Source of the DNA: Halopenitus persicus
GTDB taxonomy: Archaea > Halobacteriota > Halobacteria > Halobacteriales > Haloferacaceae
DNA length: 64,000 nt
NCBI RefSeq assembly: GCF_002355635.1
Contig: NZ_AP017558.1
Span: 682,001-746,000, forward strand
Direction: 5' to 3'
A program made the position numbers and the translations under genes. Positions within the stretch are counted from its first letter, which is position 1. Each line of letters starts with the position of its first letter. Below, one piece after another: positions 8,189-16,921 of the stretch. The notes beneath the pieces are model-generated. The model was given only the letters and a program-made list of their open reading frames with translations, did no database searches and had not been told where the DNA came from.

Positions 8189-9913
8189 CTACGCGCCGAT
8201 CGCCCACAGCTGCGTCACGAGGTACCAGTTCAGCACGTAGATGGCGATGAAGACGGCGAGGAAGACCAGACACAACGTGAAGGTCCCGCGAAGCTCCACC
8301 GCGTGGATCGGCTGCCCGCCGTCGGCGTGGAGCCCGCCCTCGGGCAACAACCCGCCGTCGTCGCCGCCGGGAAGCCGGTCACCGAACAGCAGCGAGCCGA
8401 CCGACACGAGGATGAACAGCGCGCCGGAGGCGATCGCCACCACCGCGAAGAGCCCGAAGATCATGAATATCGGGATCGCCGCCGCGAAGCTGAACTCGGA
8501 GCCGGGGATGTTCCGGACGACCTCGGCGGTCCGCCGCGGGACGCCGTAGAGGATCCCGGCGTACATCATCATCAGCGTGACGATGCTCATCGCGCCGGCG
8601 TAGGCGTACGGCACCGCGGCCGCCAGCGTCTCCGAGACGAAGTCGCGACGGAACATCGTCTTGATGACGAAGAAGACGAGCCCCATGAAGGCGAGCGTCG
8701 TCCCGAGCACGACGGTCGCGTGGAAGTGGCCGACCGCCGCGAAGGTGTTGTGCCAGGTCATGTTGACCTGCATCTGGCCCATCACGACGCCGGTGATCCC
8801 GCCGAGGAAGCCGAAGAGGATGATGCTGAAGACGGTGGCGGCGAAGACGGGGTTCCCCCAGGGTGCCGAGGTGAGCCAGCCGAACAGCCCGCCGCCCTGG
8901 CCGCGGCGACGGCGGCCGGCCTCGATCCCGGCCGGGATCGCGAACGCGTGGATCATGCTCGCGAAGGCCGCGCCGTAGAAGGCGTAGGAGGTGTTCCAAA
9001 TCCGCCAACCGGCGGAGACGCCGGGATCGACGAGCAGGTGGTGGGCCGCCCCGAGGTTGATGAAGAAGAGGTAGAACACGAACGCCGTCCGGGAGATCTT
9101 CTCGGAGACGACGACCGCGCCGCCCACGACGTGGGTCAGGAAGTACCACACCGTGATCATCGCGAGCAGGTTGATCTGCTGGCTCCCGTGACCGATGATC
9201 CAGTAGAGCTGCCGGTAGATCCCCGGGTCGACGGAGGCGATCAGGTCGATCCGCCAGGCGAACGCGTACGCGAAGGCCGCGATTCCGCCGAGGATCGCCT
9301 CGACGGCGATGATGCCGGTGATGAACGCGCCGAAGGCGACCAACGGGAGCGTCCGGCGGGTCCCCCGGGTCTCCAGCCAGATCGTCGCGAAGAACGGCAG
9401 CGCCGCGATCGTGGTCCCGAGCAGGAAGACGATGGCGGTTCCGTAGAACCACGGGGAGACCGGCAGCGGAACGTACGCGGTCAACAGCGGGGCCTCGTTG
9501 GGCGCCTCGGTGAGCAGGATCGACGCGTTGACGCCGACCGCGCCGAGCGCCATGATCACCCAGCCGGCGGTCGCGAGTCGACGCAGCGGGAGCGTTCGAC
9601 CGAGCACCATCGGCCCGCCGACGTAGAGGATGGCGATCTCCATGAAGACCATCCAGAAGATGAGCAGGTTCCACGCATGCAGACTCAGGTGCGTGTAGTA
9701 GCTGCCCGGATCGAGGAAGCCGATGAACTCCCAGCGCGTCATCGCGACCGTGAAGGCGAAGATCCCGCCGAACGCCAGCGCGATCACCGCGGTCAGCCCG
9801 AACAGCTTCACGTGGTTCTCGACCGACCGGTGGACGTCCAGCCCGGTCACCGAGCAGGTCCGGAAGCCGTCCGAATCGTAGTCGTTCCGGAAGAGGGAGG
9901 CGATCGCCGACAT
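8189..9913 (-). CDS. Heme-copper oxidase-superfamily subunit I; candidate nitric oxide reductase
   Basis: Catalytic membrane subunit of 574 residues with 12 or more helices. Metal ligands are visible: H79 (SLHAW) for the low-spin heme, H242 plus H291/H292 for CuB, and H396/H398 (GHFHATVV) for the two hemes. In oxygen reductases the first CuB histidine is followed four residues later by the tyrosine cross-linked to it (GHPxVY). Here the segment is GHGSQQINLL, with Gln246 at that place. Loss of this tyrosine is typical of nitric oxide reductases, including the B-family-like NOR groups that keep a CuA subunit. The gene follows its subunit II by one base. Family certain; NOR function is an inference. 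Confidence 0.85.
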   Translation of the reverse strand: MSAIASLFRNDYDSDGFRTCSVTGLDVHRSVENHVKLFGLTAVIALAFGGIFAFTVAMTRWEFIGFLDPGSYYTHLSLHAWNLLIFWMVFMEIAILYVGGPMVLGRTLPLRRLATAGWVIMALGAVGVNASILLTEAPNEAPLLTAYVPLPVSPWFYGTAIVFLLGTTIAALPFFATIWLETRGTRRTLPLVAFGAFITGIIAVEAILGGIAAFAYAFAWRIDLIASVDPGIYRQLYWIIGHGSQQINLLAMITVWYFLTHVVGGAVVVSEKISRTAFVFYLFFINLGAAHHLLVDPGVSAGWRIWNTSYAFYGAAFASMIHAFAIPAGIEAGRRRRGQGGGLFGWLTSAPWGNPVFAATVFSIILFGFLGGITGVVMGQMQVNMTWHNTFAAVGHFHATVVLGTTLAFMGLVFFVIKTMFRRDFVSETLAAAVPYAYAGAMSIVTLMMMYAGILYGVPRRTAEVVRNIPGSEFSFAAAIPIFMIFGLFAVVAIASGALFILVSVGSLLFGDRLPGGDDGGLLPEGGLHADGGQPIHAVELRGTFTLCLVFLAVFIAIYVLNWYLVTQLWAIGA

Positions 9914-9914
9914 G

Positions 9915-10457
9915 CTATCCCTCCACCACCGTGAACCGGCCGTGCATCGTTCGGTGTCCCTGGCCGCAGAACTCGTTACAGACGACGTGGTAGGTGCCGG
10001 GCTCGTCGAAGGTCATCGGGATCACCCACTCCGATCCGGGGAAGACCTGGAGGTTGATCTGTTTGTTCAGGTTCTCCTCCGGCCGGACCGAGAAGCCGTG
10101 CTGGACGTCGTAGGCGCCGAGGTGGATGTCGTACTCGTGGCCGGCCTCGAGCACGACCGGGAGGCCGTCCCAGTTGAACCGCAGCGCGCCGATGTAGACG
10201 TCGTCGCCCGGCGGGACCAGGCCGTCCTCGGTCTCCTCGGCGGCCTCCTTGTACTCGGCCACGCGCTCCTGATACCGATCGGGGTCGACGTCGTAGGTCG
10301 TGCCGATCGGGTTCTGGTCGCCGAACTGGGTGAAGCCGGCCATCCAGGCGAAGATGCCGACCGACCACGCGCCGGCCAGCCCGAGCCAAATGCTCTCACG
10401 GCGGTTCACCGGGGAGTTCCACCAGTCGTCGTCGGGGTCTTTGAGTGGATCGCTCAT
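9915..10457 (-). CDS. Subunit II with CuA centre (heme-copper oxidase superfamily)
   Basis: Membrane-anchored electron-entry subunit of 180 residues. One transmembrane helix (about residues 25-45, GLAGAWSVGIFAWMAGF) is followed by a cupredoxin domain. The CuA ligands are intact: His in YDIHLGAYDVQHG, then C160, C164, H168 and M171 in CNEFCGQGHRTM. It accepts electrons from a halocyanin-type donor and passes them to subunit I. It lies 6 nt after the small subunit gene and 1 nt before subunit I, so the three form one transcription unit. A CuA subunit is found both in true oxidases and in the sNOR-type nitric oxide reductases. Confidence 0.88.
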   Translation of the reverse strand: MSDPLKDPDDDWWNSPVNRRESIWLGLAGAWSVGIFAWMAGFTQFGDQNPIGTTYDVDPDRYQERVAEYKEAAEETEDGLVPPGDDVYIGALRFNWDGLPVVLEAGHEYDIHLGAYDVQHGFSVRPEENLNKQINLQVFPGSEWVIPMTFDEPGTYHVVCNEFCGQGHRTMHGRFTVVEG

Positions 10458-10463
10458 CGGGAA

Positions 10464-10619
10464 TCACCTCGCCGGCAGCGACGTGAGGTCGAGCAGCCCC
10501 CAGCCGACGTAGGCCACGAGGAAGAAGACGAACGCGGCCAGGGCGAGCAACCAAATGCGGTCGTATAGGCGCTGCATCGCCGGCACGTCGGCGGCGTCGC
10601 GGGTCTGATCCTGACTCAT
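10464..10619 (-). CDS. Single-helix small subunit of the heme-copper complex
   Basis: A 51-residue protein reading MSQDQTRDAADVPAMQRLY... with one hydrophobic helix (LLALAAFVFFLVAYVGWGLL) near its C-terminus. It resembles in size and topology the small subunits (IIa or CbaD/E-like) that precede subunit II in archaeal and bacterial ba3-type operons. Its stop lies 6 nt before the ATG of subunit II. I infer membership of the complex from position and topology; no residue motif proves it. Confidence 0.75.
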   Translation of the reverse strand: MSQDQTRDAADVPAMQRLYDRIWLLALAAFVFFLVAYVGWGLLDLTSLPAR

Positions 10620-10626
10620 AGCTGAC

Positions 10627-10899
10627 TCACGTCTGGAGGATACGGACAGTCACCCCGTGGGGGTTGTCGCGTACATGTTCGACCGACGCTTTCGAAACGT
10701 GGGATCCCGGGCGAACGTATTCGTGGACGAGGAGGGTCGAGGGATCAGCCAGCCCGAACCCGGACGCGACACCGATGGCCCAGGCACACGGGCCCCGTTG
10801 GTATGGATCGGATCGGTCCACCAAGAAGACTCGAGGTCGAAGCCACCCGTGCAAATCAATCGCGGTCGTCAACTCATCGAGTGAGGTGAGCTCAAACAT
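10627..10899 (-). CDS. Hypothetical 90-residue protein at the head of the oxidase-type operon
   Basis: An unrecognised soluble protein (begins MFELTSLDELTTAIDLHGWL). It contains a short segment GPCAWAIGVASGFGLADPST but no motif I can name. Its stop codon is 7 nt upstream of the small membrane subunit on the same strand, so it may be the first gene of that operon. Codon composition is less GC-rich than the oxidase genes. No competing frame on the other strand is better. Could be a spurious frame. Confidence 0.45.
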   Translation of the reverse strand: MFELTSLDELTTAIDLHGWLRPRVFLVDRSDPYQRGPCAWAIGVASGFGLADPSTLLVHEYVRPGSHVSKASVEHVRDNPHGVTVRILQT

Positions 10900-11035
10900 C
10901 GGAGATTCTTCGGGGGTTCAGTGAACCAGTCGACCTGTCGGGCGATGACTATACACTCGGTTTGAATGGCTGGTGTGAGCGTCTGGAAGTAGCATCGACC
11001 ACAGAAATATCCGGCTGGAGAGCCAATATGGGAGG

Positions 11036-11635
11036 ATGGCAGACGATAAGCGCGGTCGCGACAAGCAAGCACAAGACGCTGAAAGACGCCAGCAAGAGCG
11101 CGAGATTGCGACGGAACTGGAGCGCGGGGACGAAAGAGAGCCACCGGTGAATACGGAGGAACTCGCCGATTTTGAGGCGGGACTCGAAGAACTGGCATTC
11201 CCGGCGACGGGGGTCGAGGTCGTCGCAGCGATCGGCGATCGTGAGATCGAATCGGTCGGCGGGAGCTACAGTATCGAGGAGCTAATACCGGAGACAGACG
11301 AGGTAACGTTTGACTCACCAGCTGCCGTCCGGGTGCAGGTACAGCGGCCGACAGTTGCTGCGGCCATGAAACGGGTTGTGGAAGCCAGCAAGACGCTTCA
11401 CAACACGGATTTCGGTTGGACACAGCACAAAGCGTACGAGAAGACCTTCCAGGAACTCAAAGCGATCGACGCCGATGACGATGATGAAGGGATCCAAGCC
11501 ATCAGCGATTGGATCGTCAAGCGAATCCACGACGAAGAAACGCTCCCGACGTCCCGCGAAGTACGCCGAGAAGCGGCAAAATTCTGTCGGACGAACGGAT
11601 ATCAAGTCCGAAACGACGAGTGGCTCGGGATATAG
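11036..11635 (+). CDS. DUF5789-like haloarchaeal protein
   Basis: Soluble protein of 199 residues. It opens with a highly charged coiled segment (KQAQDAERRQQEREIATELE), then a conserved block LAFPATGVEVVAAIGDREIE and a C-terminal helical region ending in KFCRTNGYQVRNDEWLGI. I recognise the central block from a family restricted to Halobacteria, which I believe is DUF5789; no function is known to me. The start at 11036 is preceded by GGAGG overlapping a near-upstream ATG. It stands alone between the oxidase operon and another hypothetical gene. Confidence 0.65.
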   Translation: MADDKRGRDKQAQDAERRQQEREIATELERGDEREPPVNTEELADFEAGLEELAFPATGVEVVAAIGDREIESVGGSYSIEELIPETDEVTFDSPAAVRVQVQRPTVAAAMKRVVEASKTLHNTDFGWTQHKAYEKTFQELKAIDADDDDEGIQAISDWIVKRIHDEETLPTSREVRREAAKFCRTNGYQVRNDEWLGI

Positions 11636-11799
11636 ACCGACGATCACGGGCGAGCGTGGCAATGTCTGCCATCAAGCTTCAAGCGTGATCGATACGCGCA
11701 CACCATCCAGTAACGGGATGTTCTCTTGCGAGCGGCGTCCCATCCCGTTTCCTGTGAAACTGCTACGGGCTTTATTGTGTTACCAGTGAAACCACTGGT

Positions 11800-12273
11800 A
11801 TGGCGCTCGATATAGAGGTACCAGAACCACCAGACCTCTCGAACCGAGGAATGCCGCGCGAGTTCGAGTGGCAGGACGAGACGCTCGGGTCAGAGGACTT
11901 CTACCGCGAGGACCTCGAAGACCTGCTCCAGGAGGGTGCGTGGATGGAGGGGTTCAATGAGTGGACCGAGTACACGAATCTCGATGAAGAGCAGGTTCGA
12001 ATCGTCAGTGACCTTGGTTTGTTCCAGGCGTTCGACTTCTATTGGGATCCGACCGAAGACTGCCTTCGCATCGATCCCCCAACGATTCCGGACAACTGGC
12101 GGGAGCGAGACGCGACTGAGTCGCTCGATTCGAGTACGGTGTCGCTGATCGACGGTGAGTTGGACGATCTCGGCCGAGCAGTACAGGAGGTATTGGAGGA
12201 CTACCTCGAACGGAACGACGAAGCGTCCGACTATGGATGGGGTGAGGAAACGTACGGCAAACGCGAGGAGTGA
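11800..12273 (+). CDS. Hypothetical acidic protein
   Basis: A 157-residue, very acidic soluble protein (starts MALDIEVPEPPDLSNRGMP) that I do not recognise. It is rich in Glu, Asp and Trp, with the segment FDFYWDPTEDCLRIDPPTIPDNW in the middle and a predicted C-terminal helix (LDDLGRAVQEVLEDYLERND). Codon and amino-acid use match haloarchaeal genes, and the frame is clean for its whole length, which supports a real gene. It starts about 165 nt after the DUF5789-like gene. No function can be inferred. Confidence 0.6.
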   Translation: MALDIEVPEPPDLSNRGMPREFEWQDETLGSEDFYREDLEDLLQEGAWMEGFNEWTEYTNLDEEQVRIVSDLGLFQAFDFYWDPTEDCLRIDPPTIPDNWRERDATESLDSSTVSLIDGELDDLGRAVQEVLEDYLERNDEASDYGWGEETYGKREE

Positions 12274-12466
12274 TGTACGGAGAGTTCGAGCAAACCACGC
12301 CCCCACGAACGTCCCAAAGAAGTGCGCACGAATTCGCAAGTTGCCTCCGTGAGTCGGTAGCCGAACCCCCCCGACGGAGGAATCCTGCGCTGTAGCGCGG
12401 GGAGGCTGTCACTGGTTTGTGAGCGTCACGAACATCCCTATAAAGCGACGTCCGCGACGTTCCCCT

Positions 12467-13888
12467 TCAGAACGCGAGCGTCTCGAGGAGGATCGCCGCG
12501 AGGAGCGCCCCGAGATAGGCGTTCGAGGCGTGGAAGCTCCGGTAGGCGGCCGAACGGCCGTCGCTCGCCCGGCGATCGGCGTCGTACTGCCGGACCACGC
12601 TCCGGACGAACACCGCCCCGAGCGCCGTGGTCGCGATCGCGTACAGGAGGCCCAGATCGGTGACGGTTCCGAGCAGGGCCGCAGCGACCAGGGTGATCCC
12701 GAGCCAGACGAGGATCCGACGCCGCGCGGTCGGGACGCCGGCGACGACCGGCAGCATCGGGTAGTCGGCGCGGGCATAGTCCTCGCGGTGGGCGATCGCG
12801 AGGTTGTAGAAGTGCGCCGGGGTCCAACAGCAGACGACGACCGCCAGCAGGACCGCCGGCAGCCCGACGGTGCCGGTCACCGCGGCGTAGCCGATCAGGG
12901 CCGGCAGGGCGCCCGACCCGCCGCCGATCACGGTGTTCCAGCGCGTGGTTGGTTTCAACAGGACCGTGTAGACGTACGCGTAGTAGACGACCGCGAGGGC
13001 GGTCAGGACCGTCGCGAGGACGTTCACGAACGCGAGGAGGATCGCCATCGCGACGGTCACGAGCGCGATCCCGAACGCGACCGCGCGCCGGACGCCGACC
13101 CGGTCGGTGGCGACCGGCCGGTCAGCGGTGCGGCGCATCTTCCGGTCGCGGTCGCGCTCGTGGACGTGGTTGAACGTGCCCGCGGCCCCGATCGCGAGAA
13201 CGCCCCCGCCGAGGGTCGCGACGACCGTCACGCCGTCGATCGCGGCGCCGGTCGCGGTCGCCAGCCCCATCCCCGCCAGCGCGAGCAGACACAGCAGCCA
13301 CATCAGCCGCGGCTTCGTCAGCTCGAGATACGCACGCAGGCGATTCCCGAGCGTGGTCGCCGGGGAGACGGATGATGGTGGGTCGGTTACTTCCGCGGTG
13401 GTTGGTTTTGCGGCGGTCGCGTCCGGGACGGTCGTTTCAGAGGTGGCCGTTTCAGAGGTGGCCGTTTCCGAGGCCGCCGGGGTGACGGCGTCAGCCAGGG
13501 CTTCGTTTCCGGTCGGCGCCTCCGTGGTCGTCTCCAGCCGGTGGATCAGGGTCGCGAGGAGGACCGCGAAGACCGCGATCCCGCCGAGCAGGTGAAGCCG
13601 CCCGTCGAAGAGCCTGACGCCGGACAGTCCCGCCAGCCCGATGCCGGCCTGCACGGGGTAGGCGATCACGACGATCGCCGTGCCGATTCGGACGCCGCGT
13701 GCCGCCGCAACGCGATGGGCCACGACCGCCGTTGCGACCAGCAGCAGGCCGACGAGGACGGCGGCGGCGTGGTGGGCCGCGGCCAGCGTCGGCCCGGCGT
13801 CCGCGGCGGCAGTCGCTCCGAGCGCGACGAGCAGGTAGGTGCCCACGACCGCCCAGGTCAACAGCGTCGTGAGGCGTGGTCGGTCCAT
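12467..13888 (-). CDS. ctaB: Heme O synthase (protoheme IX farnesyltransferase) with N-terminal membrane domain
   Basis: Integral membrane UbiA-family prenyltransferase that attaches a farnesyl chain to protoheme to make heme O for heme-copper enzymes. Residues about 190-473 are the catalytic domain, with the signature NHVHERDRDRKMRRTADRP that binds the polyprenyl diphosphate through Mg2+. Residues 1-120 form four extra helices like half of a COX15/CtaA protein, a fusion known in haloarchaeal CtaB. A Thr/Ala/Glu linker with repeated SETAT joins the two. It lies about 1.8 kb from the heme-copper operon on the same strand, fitting a role in its cofactor supply. Confidence 0.9.
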   Translation of the reverse strand: MDRPRLTTLLTWAVVGTYLLVALGATAAADAGPTLAAAHHAAAVLVGLLLVATAVVAHRVAAARGVRIGTAIVVIAYPVQAGIGLAGLSGVRLFDGRLHLLGGIAVFAVLLATLIHRLETTTEAPTGNEALADAVTPAASETATSETATSETTVPDATAAKPTTAEVTDPPSSVSPATTLGNRLRAYLELTKPRLMWLLCLLALAGMGLATATGAAIDGVTVVATLGGGVLAIGAAGTFNHVHERDRDRKMRRTADRPVATDRVGVRRAVAFGIALVTVAMAILLAFVNVLATVLTALAVVYYAYVYTVLLKPTTRWNTVIGGGSGALPALIGYAAVTGTVGLPAVLLAVVVCCWTPAHFYNLAIAHREDYARADYPMLPVVAGVPTARRRILVWLGITLVAAALLGTVTDLGLLYAIATTALGAVFVRSVVRQYDADRRASDGRSAAYRSFHASNAYLGALLAAILLETLAF

Positions 13889-14075
13889 ACGCCGCGTTCT
13901 CGCCCCGCCCCCGCGGACCTTCCCCCGAACGTGTTCGCACCGCGGCGGTTCGGCGGTTTGGCGGCCCGACGGCCCGACGGCCCGGCGGCCCGGCTACGCG
14001 CGTCGACGCCGCGTCGATCGCGGTTCGGCGATAGCTTTAGCACGCGGCTGGGTGAGGGATCGGACGATCGACTGG

Positions 14076-15374
14076 ATGAACCGGAACGATCGGGCGCTGA
14101 CCGGGTTCACGATGCTCGGACACGCGACCTTCCACACCTACGAGCTCGTCATCCCGATCCTCGTCGTCGTCTGGCTGGACGCCTTCTCGACGACGCCGGC
14201 GTTCCTCGGGGCGGTCGTCGGCGCGAGCTACGCGGCCACCGGCGTCGGCGCGCTTCCGAGCGGCATCCTCTCGGACCGGGTCAGCGGCAAGCGTCTCGTC
14301 GTCGCCTCGATGGCGGGGATGGGCGGCGGGTTCCTGATCGTGAGTGTCGCGCCGAACCTGGCGACGCTGTCGGTCGGCCTGCTCGTCTGGGGCGCCGCCG
14401 CCAGCCTCTATCATCCCGCCGGGCTCTCGCTCATCAGCCGCGGCGCGACGGAGCGGGGGACCGCCTTCGCCTATCACGGCGCGGCCGGGAACGTCGGCGT
14501 CGCGACCGGACCGCTGCTGGGCGCGATCCTGCTGACGGCGTTCGACTGGCGCACCGTTGCGGCGCTCTTGGTCGTTCCCGTGGCGATCGCGGTCGTGGTC
14601 GCGCTCGGACTGGAGTTCGACGAGACGGCCGGACGTGGTGAGGATCCCCGACGCAACGAGGCGGCGGACGGCGACGCGGCGAACGACCCGGAGGCGAGCG
14701 ACCCGGAGGCGAGCGACCCGAAGGCGGATGAACCGGGAGAGGGCGAACCCGACGGAACCCTTCGGGAGTTCGCGGCCGGCTCCCGGCGCCTGTTCGTCGG
14801 GGGGTTCCTCCTCGTGTTCGTCATCGGGGGGCTCTACGGACTCTATTACCGGGGCGTGTTCACGTTCCTCCCGGACGTGCTGGCCGGGGTCGCCGTCTTC
14901 GATCCGGTCGTGGTCGGCGGTCGGTCGCTCGAGCCGAGCCAGTACGTGTACTCCGGGCTGCTCCTGCTCGGCGGCGTCGGCCAGTACGTCGGCGGGAGGC
15001 TCGTCGACCGGTATCCCGCCGAGCGCGTGCTCGTCGCCAACTTCGGGACCCTCGTGCTCGTCGCCCTCGCGTTCCTGCCGGCGGCGAACGCGGGCGCCGG
15101 ACCGCTCCTCGTCGTCTCCGGGCTGCTCGGTTTCTTCGTCTTCCTCGAGGGCCCGGTTAACCAGGAAGTCGTCTCGAAACACGTGCCGCGGGACCTGCGC
15201 GGGCTCTCGTTCGGCTGGACCTACGTCGCGATCTTCGGCGTCGGCGCCGGCGGCTCGGCGATCGCGGGCGCGATCCTGACGCACCGGTCGCCGGCGGTGC
15301 TGTTCGCGGGCCTCGCCGGGGTCGCCGTCCTGGCCGGGCTCGTCGGCGGCATGCTGCTGTGGCGATCGGGGTGA
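14076..15374 (+). CDS. Major facilitator superfamily transporter
   Basis: Membrane transporter of 432 residues and about twelve helices, split by an acidic cytoplasmic loop (about residues 185-225) in which the pentapeptide-like unit EASDP is repeated. The MFS loop motif appears as GILSDRVSGKRLV after helix 2 and GGRLVDRYPAERVLV in the second half. I place the start at MNRNDRALTG, because longer in-frame starts would run antisense into ctaB. Similar haloarchaeal proteins are called MFS or fosmidomycin-resistance-like; the substrate cannot be read from sequence. It is divergent from ctaB and convergent with the propeller lipoprotein. Confidence 0.85.
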   Translation: MNRNDRALTGFTMLGHATFHTYELVIPILVVVWLDAFSTTPAFLGAVVGASYAATGVGALPSGILSDRVSGKRLVVASMAGMGGGFLIVSVAPNLATLSVGLLVWGAAASLYHPAGLSLISRGATERGTAFAYHGAAGNVGVATGPLLGAILLTAFDWRTVAALLVVPVAIAVVVALGLEFDETAGRGEDPRRNEAADGDAANDPEASDPEASDPKADEPGEGEPDGTLREFAAGSRRLFVGGFLLVFVIGGLYGLYYRGVFTFLPDVLAGVAVFDPVVVGGRSLEPSQYVYSGLLLLGGVGQYVGGRLVDRYPAERVLVANFGTLVLVALAFLPAANAGAGPLLVVSGLLGFFVFLEGPVNQEVVSKHVPRDLRGLSFGWTYVAIFGVGAGGSAIAGAILTHRSPAVLFAGLAGVAVLAGLVGGMLLWRSG

Positions 15375-15407
15375 CGGAGGAGGCGGTTCCGGAAACGGAA
15401 CTGCCGA

Positions 15408-16712
15408 TCACTCGCTCCCGTTCGGGGCGTCGACGGCGCGGATCGCCACCAGGCCGGAGGGGCTCGCGACGAGGACGCGGCCGGCCGCGATCACCGGTGA
15501 GGAGTACGTCGTCGCGTGAACCCCGTCGTACCGCCACCGGACGCGGTCCGGCTTGAGGAGTCCGTCCAGGTCCCGGCGGTACGCACGGAGGTCGCCGCTG
15601 GCGACGAGGACGTCGTCGTCGGTCGCCACTGGCGCGGCGGTCCCCTCGCTCGGGAGGTGCGCCTGCCAGGTCGTCTCGCCGGACCCCGGGTCCAGCTCGT
15701 GGAGGTCGCGTGCCGCGACGTAGACGTCGCCGTCCGCGGCCGCCGCGGGAGCTCGGCTGTGGAGGTCACGCCGCCAGCGAACCTCGCCCGCGAGGTCGAC
15801 AGCGACGGTCTCCTGCCAGCCGGTCTGGATCACGCCGTTCGACTCGACGACGGCGGCCGCATATGGCGTGTCCACCGGGACGCGCCAGCGTTCGGTTCCC
15901 CGCTCGCGGTCGATGCACACGAGCGCGTCGCGGTCGGGAACGAGGACGGCGTCGCCGGCGACTGCCGGGACGATCTGGGTCGCGGTGGAGTCGCCGAGGT
16001 TGTACTCGTCGTAGATGAGGGGGTCGAGCGGGCGCCGCCAGCGCTCGCCGCCGTCGGGATCGAGCCTGACGCAGGCGGTGGCGCCGCGAACGTAGCAGTC
16101 GCCGTCGGCGACGGTGACGCCGTAGGTCGCTCGGTCGCCGACCCGGACCGATCCGACGATCGACCCGTCGCGCATCGAGAGCGCGGTCAGGGACGCCGGC
16201 GCGGGATCCGGCGCGTCGGTCGTCCGAACGGTCCGGGTCGGGACGTAGAGCCGGCCCCGCTCCGGATCGAGGGCGGGGGCGCCGGAGACCTCGGCGTTTA
16301 GCGACTGGGACCACGCCTCGCGGTCCGGGACCGCGGCCGCGGGCGAGAGGGCGCGGACCTCACGGCCGGCCGCGAAGTAGACGGTTCCGTCCTGGACGAC
16401 CGGCGGGACGTGGACCCACTCGCCGGAGGCGAGGCGATCGAACCCGGTCGGTTCCGGAGCCCCGCCGTCGACCCGGTTGCGGTTCCGCGGACCGGCACCG
16501 AAGGTGCGCCAGTCGCCGTGGTGATACGGATCGGGGTCATCACCGCCTTGGAGGGTGCTGCAGCCGGCGATTCCGGCGATGACTCCGGCCCCGACCGTGG
16601 CGAGGAGCGCGCGGCGGGACGTCGTCGCGGCATCGTCCGGCGCGTTGCGAGTGGATGGCGGGTCGGGGGAGGAGCGAGGGCTGAGGATGGATGGAGGGTC
16701 GGGGGCGGGCAT
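15408..16712 (-). CDS. PQQ-type beta-propeller lipoprotein, Tat-exported
   Basis: Exported protein of 434 residues. The N-terminal region has twin arginines followed by a hydrophobic stretch and a lipobox (TSRRALLATVGAGVIAGIAG then C), so it should be sent folded through Tat and lipid-anchored outside. The rest is a WD/PQQ-like beta propeller with recurring blades such as GTVYFAAGREVRALSP, GDAVLVPDRDALVCIDRERG and GDVYVAARDLHELDPGSG. Such proteins act as extracellular scaffolds (BamB-like) or, with PQQ, as dehydrogenases; no enzyme residues are obvious here. The start is chosen as MPAPDPP, because longer versions read into the upstream repeats. Confidence 0.8.
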   Translation of the reverse strand: MPAPDPPSILSPRSSPDPPSTRNAPDDAATTSRRALLATVGAGVIAGIAGCSTLQGGDDPDPYHHGDWRTFGAGPRNRNRVDGGAPEPTGFDRLASGEWVHVPPVVQDGTVYFAAGREVRALSPAAAVPDREAWSQSLNAEVSGAPALDPERGRLYVPTRTVRTTDAPDPAPASLTALSMRDGSIVGSVRVGDRATYGVTVADGDCYVRGATACVRLDPDGGERWRRPLDPLIYDEYNLGDSTATQIVPAVAGDAVLVPDRDALVCIDRERGTERWRVPVDTPYAAAVVESNGVIQTGWQETVAVDLAGEVRWRRDLHSRAPAAAADGDVYVAARDLHELDPGSGETTWQAHLPSEGTAAPVATDDDVLVASGDLRAYRRDLDGLLKPDRVRWRYDGVHATTYSSPVIAAGRVLVASPSGLVAIRAVDAPNGSE

Positions 16713-16757
16713 CGTCCCGGTTTCAGCCCCCGGCGAAAAATGTGTTCCGCTCGATCC

Positions 16758-16853
16758 GGGCTGCTCGATCCACGTCGGCTGATACGGGCTGCTCGATCCA
16801 CGTCGGCTGATACGGGCTGCTCGATCCACGTCGGCTGATACGGGCTGCTCGAT
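16758..16853. repeat. 28-bp tandem repeat array upstream of the propeller lipoprotein
   Basis: Three perfect head-to-tail copies at 16758-16785, 16786-16813 and 16814-16841, and a fourth partial copy of 12 bases to 16853. The unit begins GGGCTGCTCGATCCACGTCG. There are no spacers, so it is not a CRISPR. It fills the divergent promoter space between the lipoprotein (start 16712) and the nuclease-like gene (start 16922). Confidence 0.95.
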
Positions 16854-16921
16854 GCCGTCCCGATCGATCGGCCGTGGCGACAGTAAGTAGCTTCTTGGTG
16901 ACGGCGATCGAGGCTCCGCGT

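Noticed and set aside
8303-9934. A 543-codon plus-strand frame opposite heme-copper subunit I
   Set aside because: Repetitive Asp/Arg/Glu composition and no fold signals; the minus strand encodes a complete membrane subunit with all metal ligands.
16758-16853. CRISPR array
   Set aside because: The 28-bp units are directly adjacent with no spacers, and no cas gene is present in the window.
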